Source: Acanthochromis polyacanthus
Taxonomy: Eukaryota > Chordata > Actinopteri > Pomacentridae
Length of the DNA stretch: 64,000 bases
NCBI RefSeq assembly: GCF_021347895.1
Contig: NC_067129.1
Location: forward strand, 31,471,690-31,535,689
Direction: 5' to 3'
Shown: positions 25,611 through 39,419 of the stretch, in pieces
How positions within the stretch are numbered: position 1 is the first letter of the stretch
Layout: each line of letters begins with the position of its first letter
Translations under genes and position numbers: made by a program
The notes under the pieces: model-generated
The model's input: only the letters and a program-made list of their open reading frames with translations
Told to the model about the DNA's origin: nothing
The model's database searches: none

Positions 25611-26005
25611 AGAAAGCAAAAACAACCCTAACAAGACAAAATTAGAATCAAAACCATCTCAGAGACCACCATGAGACACAAAATGACCACAAACACACAC
25701 AAAAAAAACACCACAACGAAACACACAACTATCAAAAATAGATGCAAAACCACAACAAATGCCAAAACAAACAAAAAACCCCAAAAGAAAACCACAACAG
25801 TGAAATGCTAGGCCGCCAGAGAGAGACAAAACTACCATCTTGCGATGACAAAACTCCACAAAAACAACAATAATTAACCAAAACAAAATGCAAAACTACC
25901 AACAAGAGACACAAAATCACCAAAAAAAGACACAAAGGCACCAACAAGAGACACAAAACTACCACAAAGAGAAAGAACACAACCAAAATTAGATTAAAAT
26001 CCACC
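25610..26005 (+). repeat. CACAAAACTACCA minisatellite
   Basis: Another block of the same ACAAAACNACCACAAAGAGA family, + orientation. Confidence 0.85.
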
Positions 26006-26439
26006 TCAAAGACAACTTTTGCAGTGAAATGGTTTAAATGTAAACTATCTACTGAAAACCTCCCACCATCAGTCAGACATAGTTGTTCAGTCTGAAATCT
26101 TTAGTCAGATCCGACCAGATGGAGTTCTGTCGTCTAATTAGTGTTTGACTGTTTGGGGTCTTTGACATGAAGCCCTGCAAGATCTTTTGCCCTCAATCAG
26201 TGAAAACTGAAAGAACAAAATGTCCAGAAGAACGTCTGCTCCGGAATTCAAAACTGAGCCAATTTACAAACTAAACCAGCGACTTTCATCTGTTTTAGTT
26301 TGATTCTGCTGGAGGTTCACTGAAAAAGTTTTTATTTAGTTTGTTTTCTGCCGTTTAGAGACCAACCTATAGTCCAGGAGGTTGCTGCTTTCTTTAAATC
26401 CAAAGATGTTCTGTTGTCGTACAAACCATGATTTTTGGC

Positions 26440-27800
26440 CAGTTGGAGTTTGAATTCATTTCTGTAGAGGGTTCATAGAGGGAGGAGATCAGGGTGGATG
26501 GAAGGGTCAACAAATGATGGACTTTAGTGTTTATATTTGACTAAACTAAACCTAAACTTTATGGACGCAACATAGAAGTAAAAAGGCATCAAACACAATG
26601 TTGGACTCTGGCTTTGTTTCTGTAGAGGGTCCATAGAGGGAGGAGGTCGGTGTGGATGGATGGGTCAACAAACGATGGACTTTAGTGTTTATCTTTGACT
26701 GAACTAAATCTAAACTTTAAGGAAGGATAGGTTTAGTATTCACCAAAGATTAACCTAAACTTTAACTAAGCTACACACAAAATGTAAATGCATCAGAGAC
26801 AATTTTGGAGTCTAATTTTTTTTCTGTAGAGGGAACTTAGAAGGAGGAGGTTGGGGTGGACGGATGGGTCAACAAACGATGGACTTTTGTGTTCATCTTT
26901 GGATAAATGAACCTAAAGTTGAAGGAAGTTTAGGTTTAATTTAGCCAAAGGTTAACCTAAACTTTAAGGGAGCTACATAAAAGTAAAAATGCATAGGACA
27001 CAATTTTGGAGTCTGGTTTTGTTTCTGTAGGGGGACCATAGAGGGAGGAGGTCAGGGTGGATGGATGGGTCAACAAGCGATGGATTTCAGAACTTCTTTG
27101 AGTTAACTAAACTTAAACTTTAAGGACACTACACAAAAATAGAAATTCATCAGACACAATTTTGGAGTCTGATTTTGTTTCTGTAGAAGGTCCATAGAGG
27201 GAGGAGGTCAGGGTGGATTGATGGGTCAACAAACGCTGAACTTCAGAACTCATCTTTGGCTAAACTAAACTTCAACTTTAAGAAAGTTGAGGTTTAGTTT
27301 AGCCAAAGATGAACCTAAGCTTTAAAGGAAGCTAAACAAAAAATATAAATGCATCAAACTCAATTTTGGACTCTGGTTTTGTTTCTGTAGACCATAGAGG
27401 GAGGAGGTCGGGGTGGATGGATGGGTCAACAAACGATGAACTTCAGAATTCCTCTTTAGCTAAATTTTGAGGAAGTTTAGATTTAATTTAGCAAAAAATT
27501 AGCCTTAACTTTAAGGAAGTTACACAACAAATATAGATGCTTCGGACACAATGAAGGAGTGTAATTTTGTTTGACCGTAGATGGAGGAGGTCAGGGTGGA
27601 TGGCTAGTCCAACAAACACCGAACTTCAGACTTCATCTTTAGCTAAATTAAACCGAAGTTTAAGTTTTAATTTAGCCAAAGATGAAATGATGAAAAATGA
27701 AGATGAAACATATGGATATGGATGTTGGAGTCTAGGGACCATAAAGGGAGGAGGTTGGGGTGGATGGATGGGTCAACAAATGATGAACTTTTGTTTTTAT
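26440..27800 (+). repeat. 155-205-bp tandem repeat, about 8 copies
   Basis: Each copy contains GAGGGAGGAGGTCGGGGTGG followed by ATGGATGGGTCAACAAACGATG, then an AT-rich part with CTAAACTTTAAGGAAG. Copies start near 26475, 26633, 26838, 27040, 27196, 27400, 27582 and 27746. Spacing varies through internal deletions. Confidence 0.93.
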
Positions 27801-28260
27801 CTTTGCCTAAGCTGGTCATTTTTGTAACGAAACAGAACCCAATCTTAACCATAGCATCGTCATATCAGAAACAGACAAATCCTGCTGAAAGGGGCATCAA
27901 ATTCTCAAACTTTTGTGGCTTTGACAAATTACATGTTTTTGCAGAATTTTGAGTAAAATGTTTCCTAAAATCTATAACTGACATCAGTAGATTGTTAAAG
28001 TATCTGATTAAGTTAAACCAAAATTAGTGATAGTGTGTCCTGTATTCTGTCTTTTCACCAGTAACTCTGTTTCTTTCACCGCTGTGAATATTTTCTCTGT
28101 GAGCTGCTCTGTGAAGTGTGAAACCGATACTCGGCCCCCCGAGGTCGGCGTCGTAATCCCGGCCGAACAGCTGAGATTTAAAACCACGCTGTTTTCGCTG
28201 CTCTGTGTTCTCACTGTGTCCAAAATGTTGTCTGAATCTGTGTCGCCTCCCTCTTTGTAG
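27801..28260. other. Non-coding stretch ending in a splice acceptor
   Basis: Unique sequence that ends in the pyrimidine tract CCTCCCTCTTTGTAG at 28246-28260, a good acceptor. Confidence 0.45.
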
Positions 28261-28660
28261 GGCAGCGTGAGGCCGAGGAGTCCCGCCGGGATCTGAGGGG
28301 GAGGACGGACCCCCAACTCGGATCCTGAAGGGACCAGCTGTTGGGCTTCACGTGGACCAACACATCACTTCTGTGGGCTTTTTTCTTTTTGGCGCTTCTG
28401 ATTGGATGTCACCTCAGTTCATCTGTCAGAAATAAGGGAGAAGTTTTCAGAAAGCTGAGGAGGCGGAGGGTGGATTACTTAGAGGAGTCCAGAGGAGACT
28501 TTTGGAGAATTTAAATGGATGTTGAAGGAGCTCATCTGTGGGACAACGGAGCGGGATTCATGCACCTAAAGGAGGTTCTTGTGAAACATCTGGACGGATA
28601 CAGAACACCATCCAGGAACCGATTCTTCATTTAAGATGAAATATTAGATTTTTATTCAGA
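28261..28660 (+). other. prr7: Possible second non-coding exon of prr7
   Basis: The sequence after the acceptor at 28260 is GC-rich for about 70 bp (GGCAGCGTGAGGCCGAGGAG) and lies 0.8 kb before the prr7 start codon. It could be a 5' UTR exon, or it could run on unspliced into 29086. A second acceptor-like CCCCTCTCAG at 29054-29063, just before the start codon, fits the spliced alternative. I cannot fix its 3' end. Confidence 0.3.
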
Positions 28661-29085
28661 CTTTTTTGACTGAATTTGCTGCTGTTGCATGCCAAGCCTC
28701 CCACTTCCACACACATAATTTGTCGTTCATTAATCTCTGAACGGATCTAGCTTAATTAGGACGCCTGTGATTATACATTTTATCAAAGATGCTGCTTCTT
28801 AATGACTTCCAGCCTTCATCTGAGACTGTAACTGCATCATGCTGAACATTCAGCTCTGACGCTGACATTTTTGACTCAATTTTGACGCCAGAAGCTTTTT
28901 TAAAGTCTGTTTAAGCTTGAACAGAGCTGCCATCTCAAAACAAAGCCTCTCATCAAGCACAGTAATTATTTCTTAGATGTCTGTCAGTATTTAAGCTCGG
29001 TGTTTTTTATCACCAAATGTGCCACCGTTTGTGAACCCGACGCTCCGGTCCGGCCCCTCTCAGCTCCTCTGTTCCCGTCACCGCC

Positions 29086-29440
29086 ATGGTGATGTCGCAG
29101 GGCACCTACACCTTCCTGGCCTGTTTCGCCGGCTTCTGGTTGGTCTGGGCGCTCATCGTCATGCTCTGCTGTTTCTGCAGCTTCCTGCAGCGTCGGCTGA
29201 AGCGCCGCCGTGAGGAGAGGCTGAGGGAGCAGTGTCTCCGGACCGTGGACATGGAGCCGCTCAGCTGCCATGCCGCAGGATATCCGCCGCCTCCTCCTCC
29301 TCCCCCGCCGGCGCCTCCGTGCCCTCCACAGCTGCCCAGAGAGCCGCCTCAGTTCTGCCCTCCTCAGGCGCTTTCACCACCACCACTTCCTCTGCAGGTT
29401 CCTCATCCGATGCCGCAAGCGACCTGGGTCAGCATGCCAG
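29086..29440 (+). CDS. prr7: prr7 coding exon 1 (residues 1-118 and first base of codon 119)
   Basis: The start codon sits in a perfect Kozak context (CCGCCATGG). The N-terminus [19 protein letters not shown] matches vertebrate PRR7 almost word for word as I know it. Residues about 8-33 form one hydrophobic membrane segment ending in a CCFC cysteine cluster, the palmitoylation-type site of the family. A basic stretch, [12 protein letters not shown], follows (36-47) and would lie on the cytoplasmic side. Residues 67-110 are proline-rich, including nine consecutive prolines. The exon ends CCAG|GTAATT in phase 1 and joins 48240 in frame. Known family role: a membrane adaptor at synapses and in T cells that binds PSD-95, NMDA receptor complexes and Src, with reported effects on c-Jun stability. 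The donor region is copied twice downstream in the intron. Confidence 0.95.
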
Positions 29441-29898
29441 GTAATTCTGCCGGTTTTAATTCCTCCAGAGGTACATGTGGACAAATTGTAAGAACTTCTG
29501 GTCAAATTTTAGGTCATTTTAGACAAGTTTTGAGTCATTATGGACCATTCAAGTCATTTTGGACTAGTTTGAGTCATTCTTTGCCAAATTTTGAGTCATT
29601 TTTGATACGTTTGAGCCAGTTTGATCAAATCTGGAGTATTTTAGGACAAGTATGAGTCATTCTTGATAAATTGTGAGTCATTTGGGACTAATAATAACGA
29701 TAATAATCCCTTCAAAGATATGTTAGGTCTTTTTGGACAGGTTTCAAGTCATTATGGTTGTGTTTGTAAATCATTTTGGACTACTTGCATTTTCTGCCAA
29801 ATTCTGAGCAATTTTGGTCAGATTTTGAGTCATTTTGGACAAGTCTGAATCAGTTTGATCAAATTTTGAGTATTTCAGGACAAATATGAGTCATTGTT

Positions 29899-29957
29899 GA
29901 CCTGGGTCAGCATATTAGGTAATTCTGTTGGTTTTAATTCCTCCACAGGTAAATTTG
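29899..29957 (+). repeat. First intronic copy of the prr7 exon 1 donor region
   Basis: GACCTGGGTCAGCAT + ATTAG + GTAATTCTGTTGGTTTTAA copies exon 1 positions 29421-29475 with few changes. The donor-equivalent GT is at 29919. The copied part starts 20 bases inside the exon. Confidence 0.95.
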
Positions 29958-30348
29958 GGGTCATTTCAGGACGAGTTTTAGTCATTTCTCACCAAATTTT
30001 TAATAATTTTGGACAAATTTTGAGTTTGGGTAATTTAGGACAAGTATGAGTCATTCTTGAGGTATTTTGGACAAGCTTAGGGTCATTTTAGACAAATTTT
30101 GAGTAATTTTGGACACATTTTGACAAGTTTGGGTAATTTAGGATGAGTATGAGTCATTCTTAAGGTATTTTGGACAAGCTTTAGGTCATTTTCGACAGAT
30201 TTTGAGTAATTTGGGGCAAGGTTTGAGTCATTTAGGTCAAGTTTCAATACATTTTGTAATAGTCTGAGTAATTTTGGACAAATTTTGGACAAGTCTAAGT
30301 CAGTTTGATGAAGTTTTGAGTATCTTAGGACAGTTGTGACTTATCCTT

Positions 30349-30406
30349 GACCTGGGTCAGCATGTCAGGTAATTTTGCTGGTTTGAATTCCTCCAGAGGT
30401 AAATTT
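30349..30406 (+). repeat. Second intronic copy of the prr7 exon 1 donor region
   Basis: GACCTGGGTCAGCAT + GTCAG + GTAATTTTGCTGGTTTGAA is the same segment 450 bp further on. The donor-equivalent GT is at 30369. CAG|GTAATT here is as good a donor as the true one. Confidence 0.95.
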
Positions 30407-30850
30407 GGGGTCATTTAAGGACTAGTTTTAGTCATTTCTCGCCAAATTTTGAATCATTTTGGACAAATTTTGATTCATTTGTGCCAAGTTTGAGCCAGTT
30501 TGATCAAGTTTTGAGTATTTTAGGACAAGCATGAGTCATTCTTCATACATTTGGGACTCGTAGTAATGATTGTGAAGTCATTTAGGTCAAGTTTCAAAAC
30601 ATTTTGGACTAGTTGTAGTCATATTATTGCCAGATTTTGTTTAATTTTTGTCACCTTTTTTTGTCATTTTTTGACAAGTTTGAGTCAGTTTGATCAGGTT
30701 TTGAGTATTTCAGGACAAGTTCAGTATATTTGGAATCATTTGCAACTAGTAATAATCTTTTAAAACAAATTTTAGGTCATATTGGACAGATTTCAAGTCA
30801 TTGTGTGCCAATTTCAAGGCTTCCTGGACTAGTTTCAGTCATTTTATGAT

Positions 30851-31670
30851 AAATGATATGCTAGTTATCCTAGCGGTTTCCTTCTGCATTCTAGACATCT
30901 CTGCGTTCTCTGCTTCTTCATGGTTGTTTCTTTTCTTTTCCGTCAAATTTAACTTCACATTTCCAGCCTTCACCCTCGGTCCAACACTCTCTATGGAAAT
31001 TCATTCATGAGTTTTGGGGAGATTCTGCTTCATCCTGCTAGCCGACATAAACACACCTTTCAGGAATTCAGGCTGCAGCTCAGAAAGCCAAAGAGGCTTT
31101 TCAGGAAGCCACCTGAAGTGTGAAGAAACTGGAAATGGAGGGGAGAAAGAAGTGCAAATGCAGTGGAAATTATAGTCAGCAGTGAGCCGCATTAGCATAA
31201 TGAGGAAGCAGTTCGCTATCCGGCAGAGGATGCTCTGATTGACTGCAGCCGATTAGTTGGTTTCCTGCATTAGGTGAGATTTTACAGATCAGATGTGCAG
31301 AGAAAGAAGCAATAAATGCAGTAATAGGAGCAGAGTGATGAAAGAACGAGGGACTAGTGTGGAGCAGAGGAGCATCAGCTGGTGTCGGAGACGGTTAACG
31401 AGCAGCGACAGAAACAAAAGCTGGCTGGAGCCTCGGTCACGAAGCAGACTGATGGAGAGCTTCGGTTTCCAGGGGAGGCAGCTGTCGGCCGGCTGAGCTG
31501 CTCCGAGGCTTCAGGAACTACTGGATGTTTGCAGTGTTACTGCTTTTAATAAGCGACGATAAAAAACACGGCCAAGCTCAGAGTAGAAGGCGGAAAATGC
31601 AGCAGCTACAGATGTTTTTATGAAGAGTCAGGGACCAAACGAGAAGCCATAAAGGGACATTTTCCAAAGT
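30851..31670. other. Unique non-coding intron sequence
   Basis: A non-repetitive interval between two blocks of the same array. No coding frame is convincing. Confidence 0.5.
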
Positions 31671-31674
31671 AAAA

Positions 31675-32230
31675 GCAATACTTCAAGTCATTTTGGAGTA
31701 GTTTTAGTCAAATTATTACCAGATTTTGAATCGTTTTTGACAAAGTCTGGGTCATTTTTGATACATTTGGGACCATTTTCAACAATTTGTAGGTAATTTT
31801 GCAAACGTGATGTACTAGTTTTAATCATATTTTTTCCAGATTTTTAGTCAGTTTGATCAAGTTTTGAATATTTTCAGACAAATTTGAGCCATTCTTGATA
31901 CATTTTGAGTCATTTAGAGCTATTAATAATCTTTTTAACACATTTTAGGCCATTTTGACCAAGTTTTGAGTCATTTTGGACAAAGTTTTAGTCATGTTGT
32001 TGCCAGATTTTGAGAACGCTGGACATTTTGCAACACAAATTGAGTAATTTTGGACAATTTTTTGGTTGTTTTGTCTAAGTTCTGAGTAATTTTGGACAAG
32101 TTGGGGTCGGTTTATTCAAGTGTGAGTAATTTTTAGGTCATTTTGGAAAAAAAGAGTCCTTTTGGACAAATTTTAGGTTGTTTTTGGGAAGGTTTTGAAT
32201 AATTTTGGGCAGGTTTCAATACATTTTGAC
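31675..32230 (+). repeat. Second block of the TTTTGGACAAGTTTGAGTCA array
   Basis: Same unit family as 29465-30850, resuming after the 0.8-kb unique interval. Confidence 0.88.
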
Positions 32231-33355
32231 TAGCAAACAGACAAATAAACAAAAAAGCTCAAATTTCTAATAATTGTTTATTATTATTTACTCTATAGTG
32301 GAAACATAATGTTTTGTGCTATATGGTGGATCTATATATATTTTAAAAAAACACAATAAATAGAATAAATATAAAATCAAATCAATAATAGAACAACTGT
32401 TATTTGATTGTAAACCTATAATAAATAGACATTTCCTATTATTTTAAATTGTATCTGTAGTATGAAAATAGGACTTTAGCTGTAATTTAATGGTTTATCT
32501 ATAGTGTTAAAATTGCAGATGTTGAATAAATCAGAGTACTGGCAGTTCACAACTTAGACTTTCTGCTGTGATTAGAATTTTTTTTTTTAAATAAATCGGT
32601 TTATAGCAGTGATTTAAAAAGTGATAATAGGACATTTTTGCAATAAAAAACAAGCTAACTAAAATTTTCAAATTACTATAATTTAAATTATTTAATCTTT
32701 TTTAATCCATCGTGGAATATTTTCTATAAGGCTATAATGCTGGATCTATTTTTTTTTTAAATGCACAGTGAATAAATAATTAATAAATGAAATAAATTTA
32801 AAATTAGATTAATAGTTTACCAACTGTTATTTGATGGTAACTCTATGGTAATAAACAGACATTTCCTATTATTTTATCATATATCTGTAATGGGGAAATA
32901 TGACTTTAGCTGTTATTTAATGGTAAATCTACAAAAAATAAATGAAAATTAAGAAACCTTTATTTGAAAAAAGGATTCATGAGATAAAAACAATATAATA
33001 AAATAATTTAACTGTAAAAACAACAACATAGTAACAACAGAGTATTTCATAGTAAATCAATAATTAAAAAAAAAATAGAAATTTGCTCATATTTAGTGAA
33101 TTATCTGTAGTGAAAATAAGATATGAACAGTATAAAAATGGCAAATGTTAAATGAGTCCATAAATTCACAGAGAAAATAACGACACCAAAAATGGAATTA
33201 AACAGGAGAAGCCCTTCCAGGACATTTTCTGCAGTTTAGGTAGTTTTTTTTTTTTTTTTAAAGATTTATTTTTCATGATGCATTTATAGTTTTAAAAAAC
33301 TATGGTAATAAATTAAATAAGACACATTTTCCTGTGATTTGTAGAGTAAAAGGTC
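32231..33355. other. AT-rich intronic stretch
   Basis: AT-rich sequence with an internal repeat: AACTGTTATTTGATGGTAA near 32393-32415 returns near 32819, each time followed by ATAAACAGACATTTCCTATT-like text and a CTGTAATGGGGAAATA-like phrase. These are probably worn MITE copies. Confidence 0.6.
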
Positions 33356-33357
33356 AT

Positions 33358-33520
33358 TTTTAAGTTCAGATTGGGCTAATTTTCCAGATGGAACAAAATG
33401 TCTCAGCTGAGCAGTTCAAGGATCGTCTGAAAGCTGAAAATCCCGTAAATTTTTCTGTTTTTACAGTTTCTGGTTTTATTAATCGGTGTAATTTTGCCAT
33501 TTTTATAAAGGTACTGTTCA
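33358..33520 (+). repeat. Diverged distant copy of the 20.4-kb 430-bp repeat
   Basis: TTCAGATTGGGCTAATTTTCC, CAAGGATCGTCTGAAAGCTG and TTTTTACAGTTTCTGG follow the order seen in copies at 20.87 and 21.30 kb. So this family is dispersed, not only tandem. Confidence 0.75.
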
Positions 33521-34280
33521 GTTTAACAGGTCTGAGGTGCTGAAATGAGCAATTAACAGCAAACTAAATATTTTAATGTCGGTTAATTTAACTGTGAGCG
33601 TGTCTGTTTTCATCTCTGGTGCCTGAATTGACGTTCCACGACGTCTCCAGGCTGACGGGATCAGTTTTGGAGGTTTATAAACCTAAGAACTTGACGAATG
33701 CAAATTGACTCAGGGATGAGCGGCGTTATTACTTTTCTAAATTTAATGTCAGTCGGAGTCGGTTGAGTCTGCAGCAGCCATCTGGAAGTCCTGCTGGGAG
33801 GAAACAGCCAAACTCCTCCAACAGTAAATTAAAGCTCATTTATCATGTTTTCATATCCAGGTCCTTTAATGAGCAACACGAGACAGAAAAACTGTTTCAG
33901 AGTCAACATCAGCGTCTGAATTCATGGACGTAAAAAGATCCTAAATACAAACTGTGACGTCTTTGCAGCAGCAGACAATAAAAGCCTGATAAAAGTAGTG
34001 ATGTTTCTGCACAGATGCAGACAGATGCTGTTTATAGTGACACTAATAACACCTATCATCGTTTCTAATCTAACGTAAAGCCTGAAATGCTGGATTTCCA
34101 ACCTGAAACTCCAAAATTCACATTTTAGAAAAGCTGGAAGCAACAAATATTTGGCAACGACGACTGTTTGGTTTTCTAAACAGATGGTGAATATTGCAAC
34201 TCTCAAAACAACAAAATATTAAATTTACTATGAAAAAATGCATCAAATTCACATTTAGGAGGCAGAAATGACCAATCAAG
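33521..34280. other. Unique non-coding intron sequence
   Basis: No coding frame, RNA or transposon recognised. Confidence 0.5.
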
Positions 34281-34284
34281 ATCA

Positions 34285-35040
34285 AATAAGGTAAGATAAG
34301 ATTAACTAAGATAAGAAAAGATGAAATAAGATGAAATATGATGGGCTAAGATAAGATAAGACAAGATAAGATAATTAAGCTAAAATAAGATAAGCTAAGT
34401 TAGGAGAAAATAAGGTAAAATAACATAAGACAAGATAAGCTAATTAAGCTAATCAAAGATAAGATAAAATAAGATAATTAGATCAAAAAGAGTACATCAC
34501 AGATAACATGAGAAACCACGAGTTTATTAGGGGAGACACTGAGGAGTCGGGACTCATGTGGTGTGAGCTCTGAGTGGTTCTCCTCCACCTTAGCTAAGGC
34601 GTGCAGAGCCCAGGCAGCTCGTCGCATCATGTCCGGACTTAGCTAAGATAAGCTAATTACACTAAGATAAGCTGATTACACTAAGATAAGCTATACTAAG
34701 ATAAGTTTAAATAAGATAGGCTAAGCTAAGTTAAGCTAAAATAAGAAAAAAAGGCTAAGAAAGGATAAACTAATTAAGCTAAGCTATGATAAGCTAAGAT
34801 AAGCTAATTAAGCTAAGATAAGCTAAACTAAAGTAAGTTAAGCTAAGATAAGAAAAGATAAGCTAAGATAATAAAAACTAAGAAAAGATAAGGTAAGCTA
34901 AGGTAAAGTAAACTAAGGTAAGGTAAGATAATTAACTTAGCTAAGTTAAAATAAGATAAAAGGATAAAAGAAAGGATAAGGAAGGATAAGCTAATTAAGC
35001 TAAGCTAAGGTATGAAAAGCGAAGAAAAGCTAATTAAACT
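34285..35040 (+). repeat. AAGATAAGCTAATTAAGCTA tandem array, left part
   Basis: Short degenerate units of AAGATAAG, CTAAG and CTAATTAAG. One unrelated unique patch (about 34505-34635) interrupts it. The array resumes at 37437 after the nested transposons. Confidence 0.93.
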
Positions 35041-35515
35041 TGGGCTGTGTCCGAAATGGCATACTAACGTACTACTCATACTAAGTGTGACATCAAAATA
35101 AGTGTGTAGTGCGTTCACATTAGATAGTATGAAAAGATTGAGTACGCGAGAAATACCCGGATGTATACTATATCCGGAAAATTTTTAAGTATGCGCGGTG
35201 ACCACACTAGTCATACTCAACCACCCCATAATGCTTTGCGAGCTATCCACCGAAATGCAAGCCTCCGCGGGATCTGTGGCCGGACCGGGGCGATTTTTAT
35301 TTTATTTTATGTGGTTAAGTAGTCATCCTAATCACCCCACAGATTTGAGAAATAGGCGTTTTCTGACCAACGTTTTAAATTTGTCAGACGCCTCACAACG
35401 TGCTACTGAATGCTAGCAGCTAGTTGCAGCAGCTCGCTTTGCATACAGAACAAGTAGCAGCTACCTCCAGTAGCCTGCAGCTACAATTCAAACGATTCGC
35501 ATAATCTGGCTAATA

Positions 35516-37151
<1,636 letters not shown>

Positions 37152-37216
37152 TAACTGCATGAGGAATGCCGGCTTGAAATTCCCACATTAATTATGCGAC
37201 TGTTTGTTAGCGTAAA

Positions 37217-37255
37217 ATCGACCTGAAGCCGGCAGAATGCCGGCTTCAGGTCGAT
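37217..37255. other. Perfect 18-bp palindrome with 3-base loop
   Basis: ATCGACCTGAAGCCGGCA, then GAA, then its exact reverse complement. It lies in the right half of the outer TIR transposon. A related half, ATGCCGGCTTGAAATTC, lies at about 37166-37182. Confidence 0.97.
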
Positions 37256-37436
37256 ATTTGATAGCCGTACTTCCGGTTTTTGTCGTCGGAGGTTTGAAAT
37301 GCATTATGGGAAACGTAGTAGTATACTACAGTGTGAACGGTTGGCATTCTAATCATACTTATAGTACGTAGTATACAGTATATACTCTTTGAGAATGTAG
37401 TATGTAGTACGCTAGTATGCCATTTCGGACACAGCC

Positions 37437-37790
37437 TAAGATAACCTAAAATAAGAAAAGCTAAAATACGATGAGCTAAGTTAAGCTAAGATATGCTAAG
37501 ATAAGAAAAGCTAGGAAAAGATAAGGTAAGCTAAGATAAGATAATTAACTAAGCTAAACTAAGTTAAAATAAGATAAGTTAAGCTAACATAAGCAAAGAA
37601 AAGATAATTAACTAAGTTAAGCTAAAATAAGATAAGATAAAAGAAAGGATAAGAAAGGATAAGCTAATTAAGCTAAGCTAAGGTATGATAAGCTAAAATA
37701 AGATAAGCTAAAGTAAATTAAGTTATGCTAAGATAAGAAAAACTAAGAAAAGATAAGATAAGCAAAGCTAAGCTAAGATACAATGAGATA
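37437..37790 (+). repeat. AAGATAAGCTAATTAAGCTA tandem array, right part
   Basis: Direct continuation of the array at 34285-35040 beyond the nested insertions. Confidence 0.93.
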
Positions 37791-39415
37791 AGCTTTATTA
37801 ATCTTGGACGAAATTCTTATGCCAGATATTACTCTAAACTCTAACACCTGAATGACAAAACATAAGAAATGCAGTGCTTAAAAAGTAGAAAAGCAATAAT
37901 ATGTGAGTATGATACAATACTGAAATAAGTTAGCTGAAATACGACTAGCATAGAGCAGTAAAAGGTTATACGTGTACTTATACTGAGACAATAAGTAATA
38001 TCACACATGATAGTGAAACATTTATGCACCTAGAAATGAGATAAAAATTGAAATATTACACCTAAGAAATGAAAACATGAAATTAAATGCTAAACTGATG
38101 TTGCACAAATCACTGAGAAAAGCAAAACTACAGATATTGGTATTATTGTGTAGTTTCTGGTCTTTTTTAGCTGTTCTAACTGTACAGTGTTGGCAACATG
38201 CTCACATCAGGCCCTGCAGAAAAGGCTTGCAGCTCTAATCCTGATTTCTATGTGATGTTATGCAACCAGACAGTGAAATGGCAACATGAAGTGCAGATTT
38301 CATGCGTCGCTCGGCTGTCGTCCCACACAGCGAGCAGCTCCGACACGCTGCTGATCTGCTTTCACTTCTAACAGCATTAAATGGTTCTAACATGGTGGTG
38401 TTGGCTGAGAGGTTGGAGCCGTTCAGAGGCAAATGTTGCACGAGATGATCTCTTAGTGGTGTTGGTGTGAATGCAGAGGAGGTGAGATGTTCTGCAGACA
38501 TGTTTACTGTCCACCTGTAATGTTCCTCAGAGGCAGAATCAACAAATGAAACCACATTTACCAGCAAAGTTTGGTTCGTGAGGAGTTATTAAAGAAGGAA
38601 ACACAAGAAAAACCCAATAAAGACTCAACTTTTTAAACAGGATTACTATTTTAATGTCATTTATTATGATTATTTCAAGTTGTTTACATTGCATCACATT
38701 GGACTTGCTGCACTTCCTTGTTATTTGACTTGTACAACTTGCTTTTAAAATAATTTAGACAAGTTTTTGGAGTTCAGTTATGAATCTTAGACATCTAAAC
38801 GTATAAGTTAAGCAGTAGAAACACCTCAGACATCAGGTGTAGTTGTCAGTTTCTCGCCACATACAGTCACATCGTTCACAAACTGAACCTGGCAGTGGAA
38901 ACATGGTCTCTGATGTTTATTTAAAGCCAACCTGGCAGCTGCTTGGAGGAACAATGAGGGTCTGATCCTGTAGGTATCTGCAGGGCCTGACGGAGGAGTG
39001 GTGGATCGTACGCCGACACACAAAGACACACGTTTGCATCCATAAATACACCGGGTGCCATGGCAACAGTTCAACAAACAACTGTTGATTTCCAACACGC
39101 CGATGTTTGTTGATGTGTAGGTTTGCTTTGTTGCTGTAACTGTAATTAAATCGACAGTCACACACATATATTTTGTATCAATTTAAACAATTATGAAGTC
39201 ACTCCTGCACGTCAGAATCTGATAGATTTCCTGTTTTTACTCTTTTATTTAGCAAATGGCTAATAGCTATTAGCAGAATAGCTCCTTCTACGTCTCGCTT
39301 CCTCGTAGATTTTCATCATGTTCGTAAATCTGTATAATTTACAAACTACGCCCCCTGGTGTCTACAAATGGAAACGCATTTCATTATAGATGGATAAAAA
39401 CTTCACTGCAGCCAT
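37791..39415. other. Non-coding intron sequence
   Basis: Unique-looking. The first 360 bp resemble 19.22-19.47 kb in style: AAATTCTTATGCCAG near 37810 parallels GACATTCTTGTGCCAG at 19270, and CTGATGTTGCACAAATCACTGAGA near 38095 parallels 19430. So a further dispersed repeat is likely. No gene. Confidence 0.5.
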
Positions 39416-39419
39416 ATAA

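Larger units (their letters stand above)
29465..30850 (+). repeat. Degenerate 20-25-bp array (TTTTGGACAAGTTTGAGTCA)
   Basis: Units combining GAGTCATTTTGGACAAG and TTTGATCAAATTTTGAGTA repeat right after the exon 1 donor. Larger blocks of about 450-480 bp have been duplicated within it, carrying copies of the donor region (next two entries). Confidence 0.9.
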
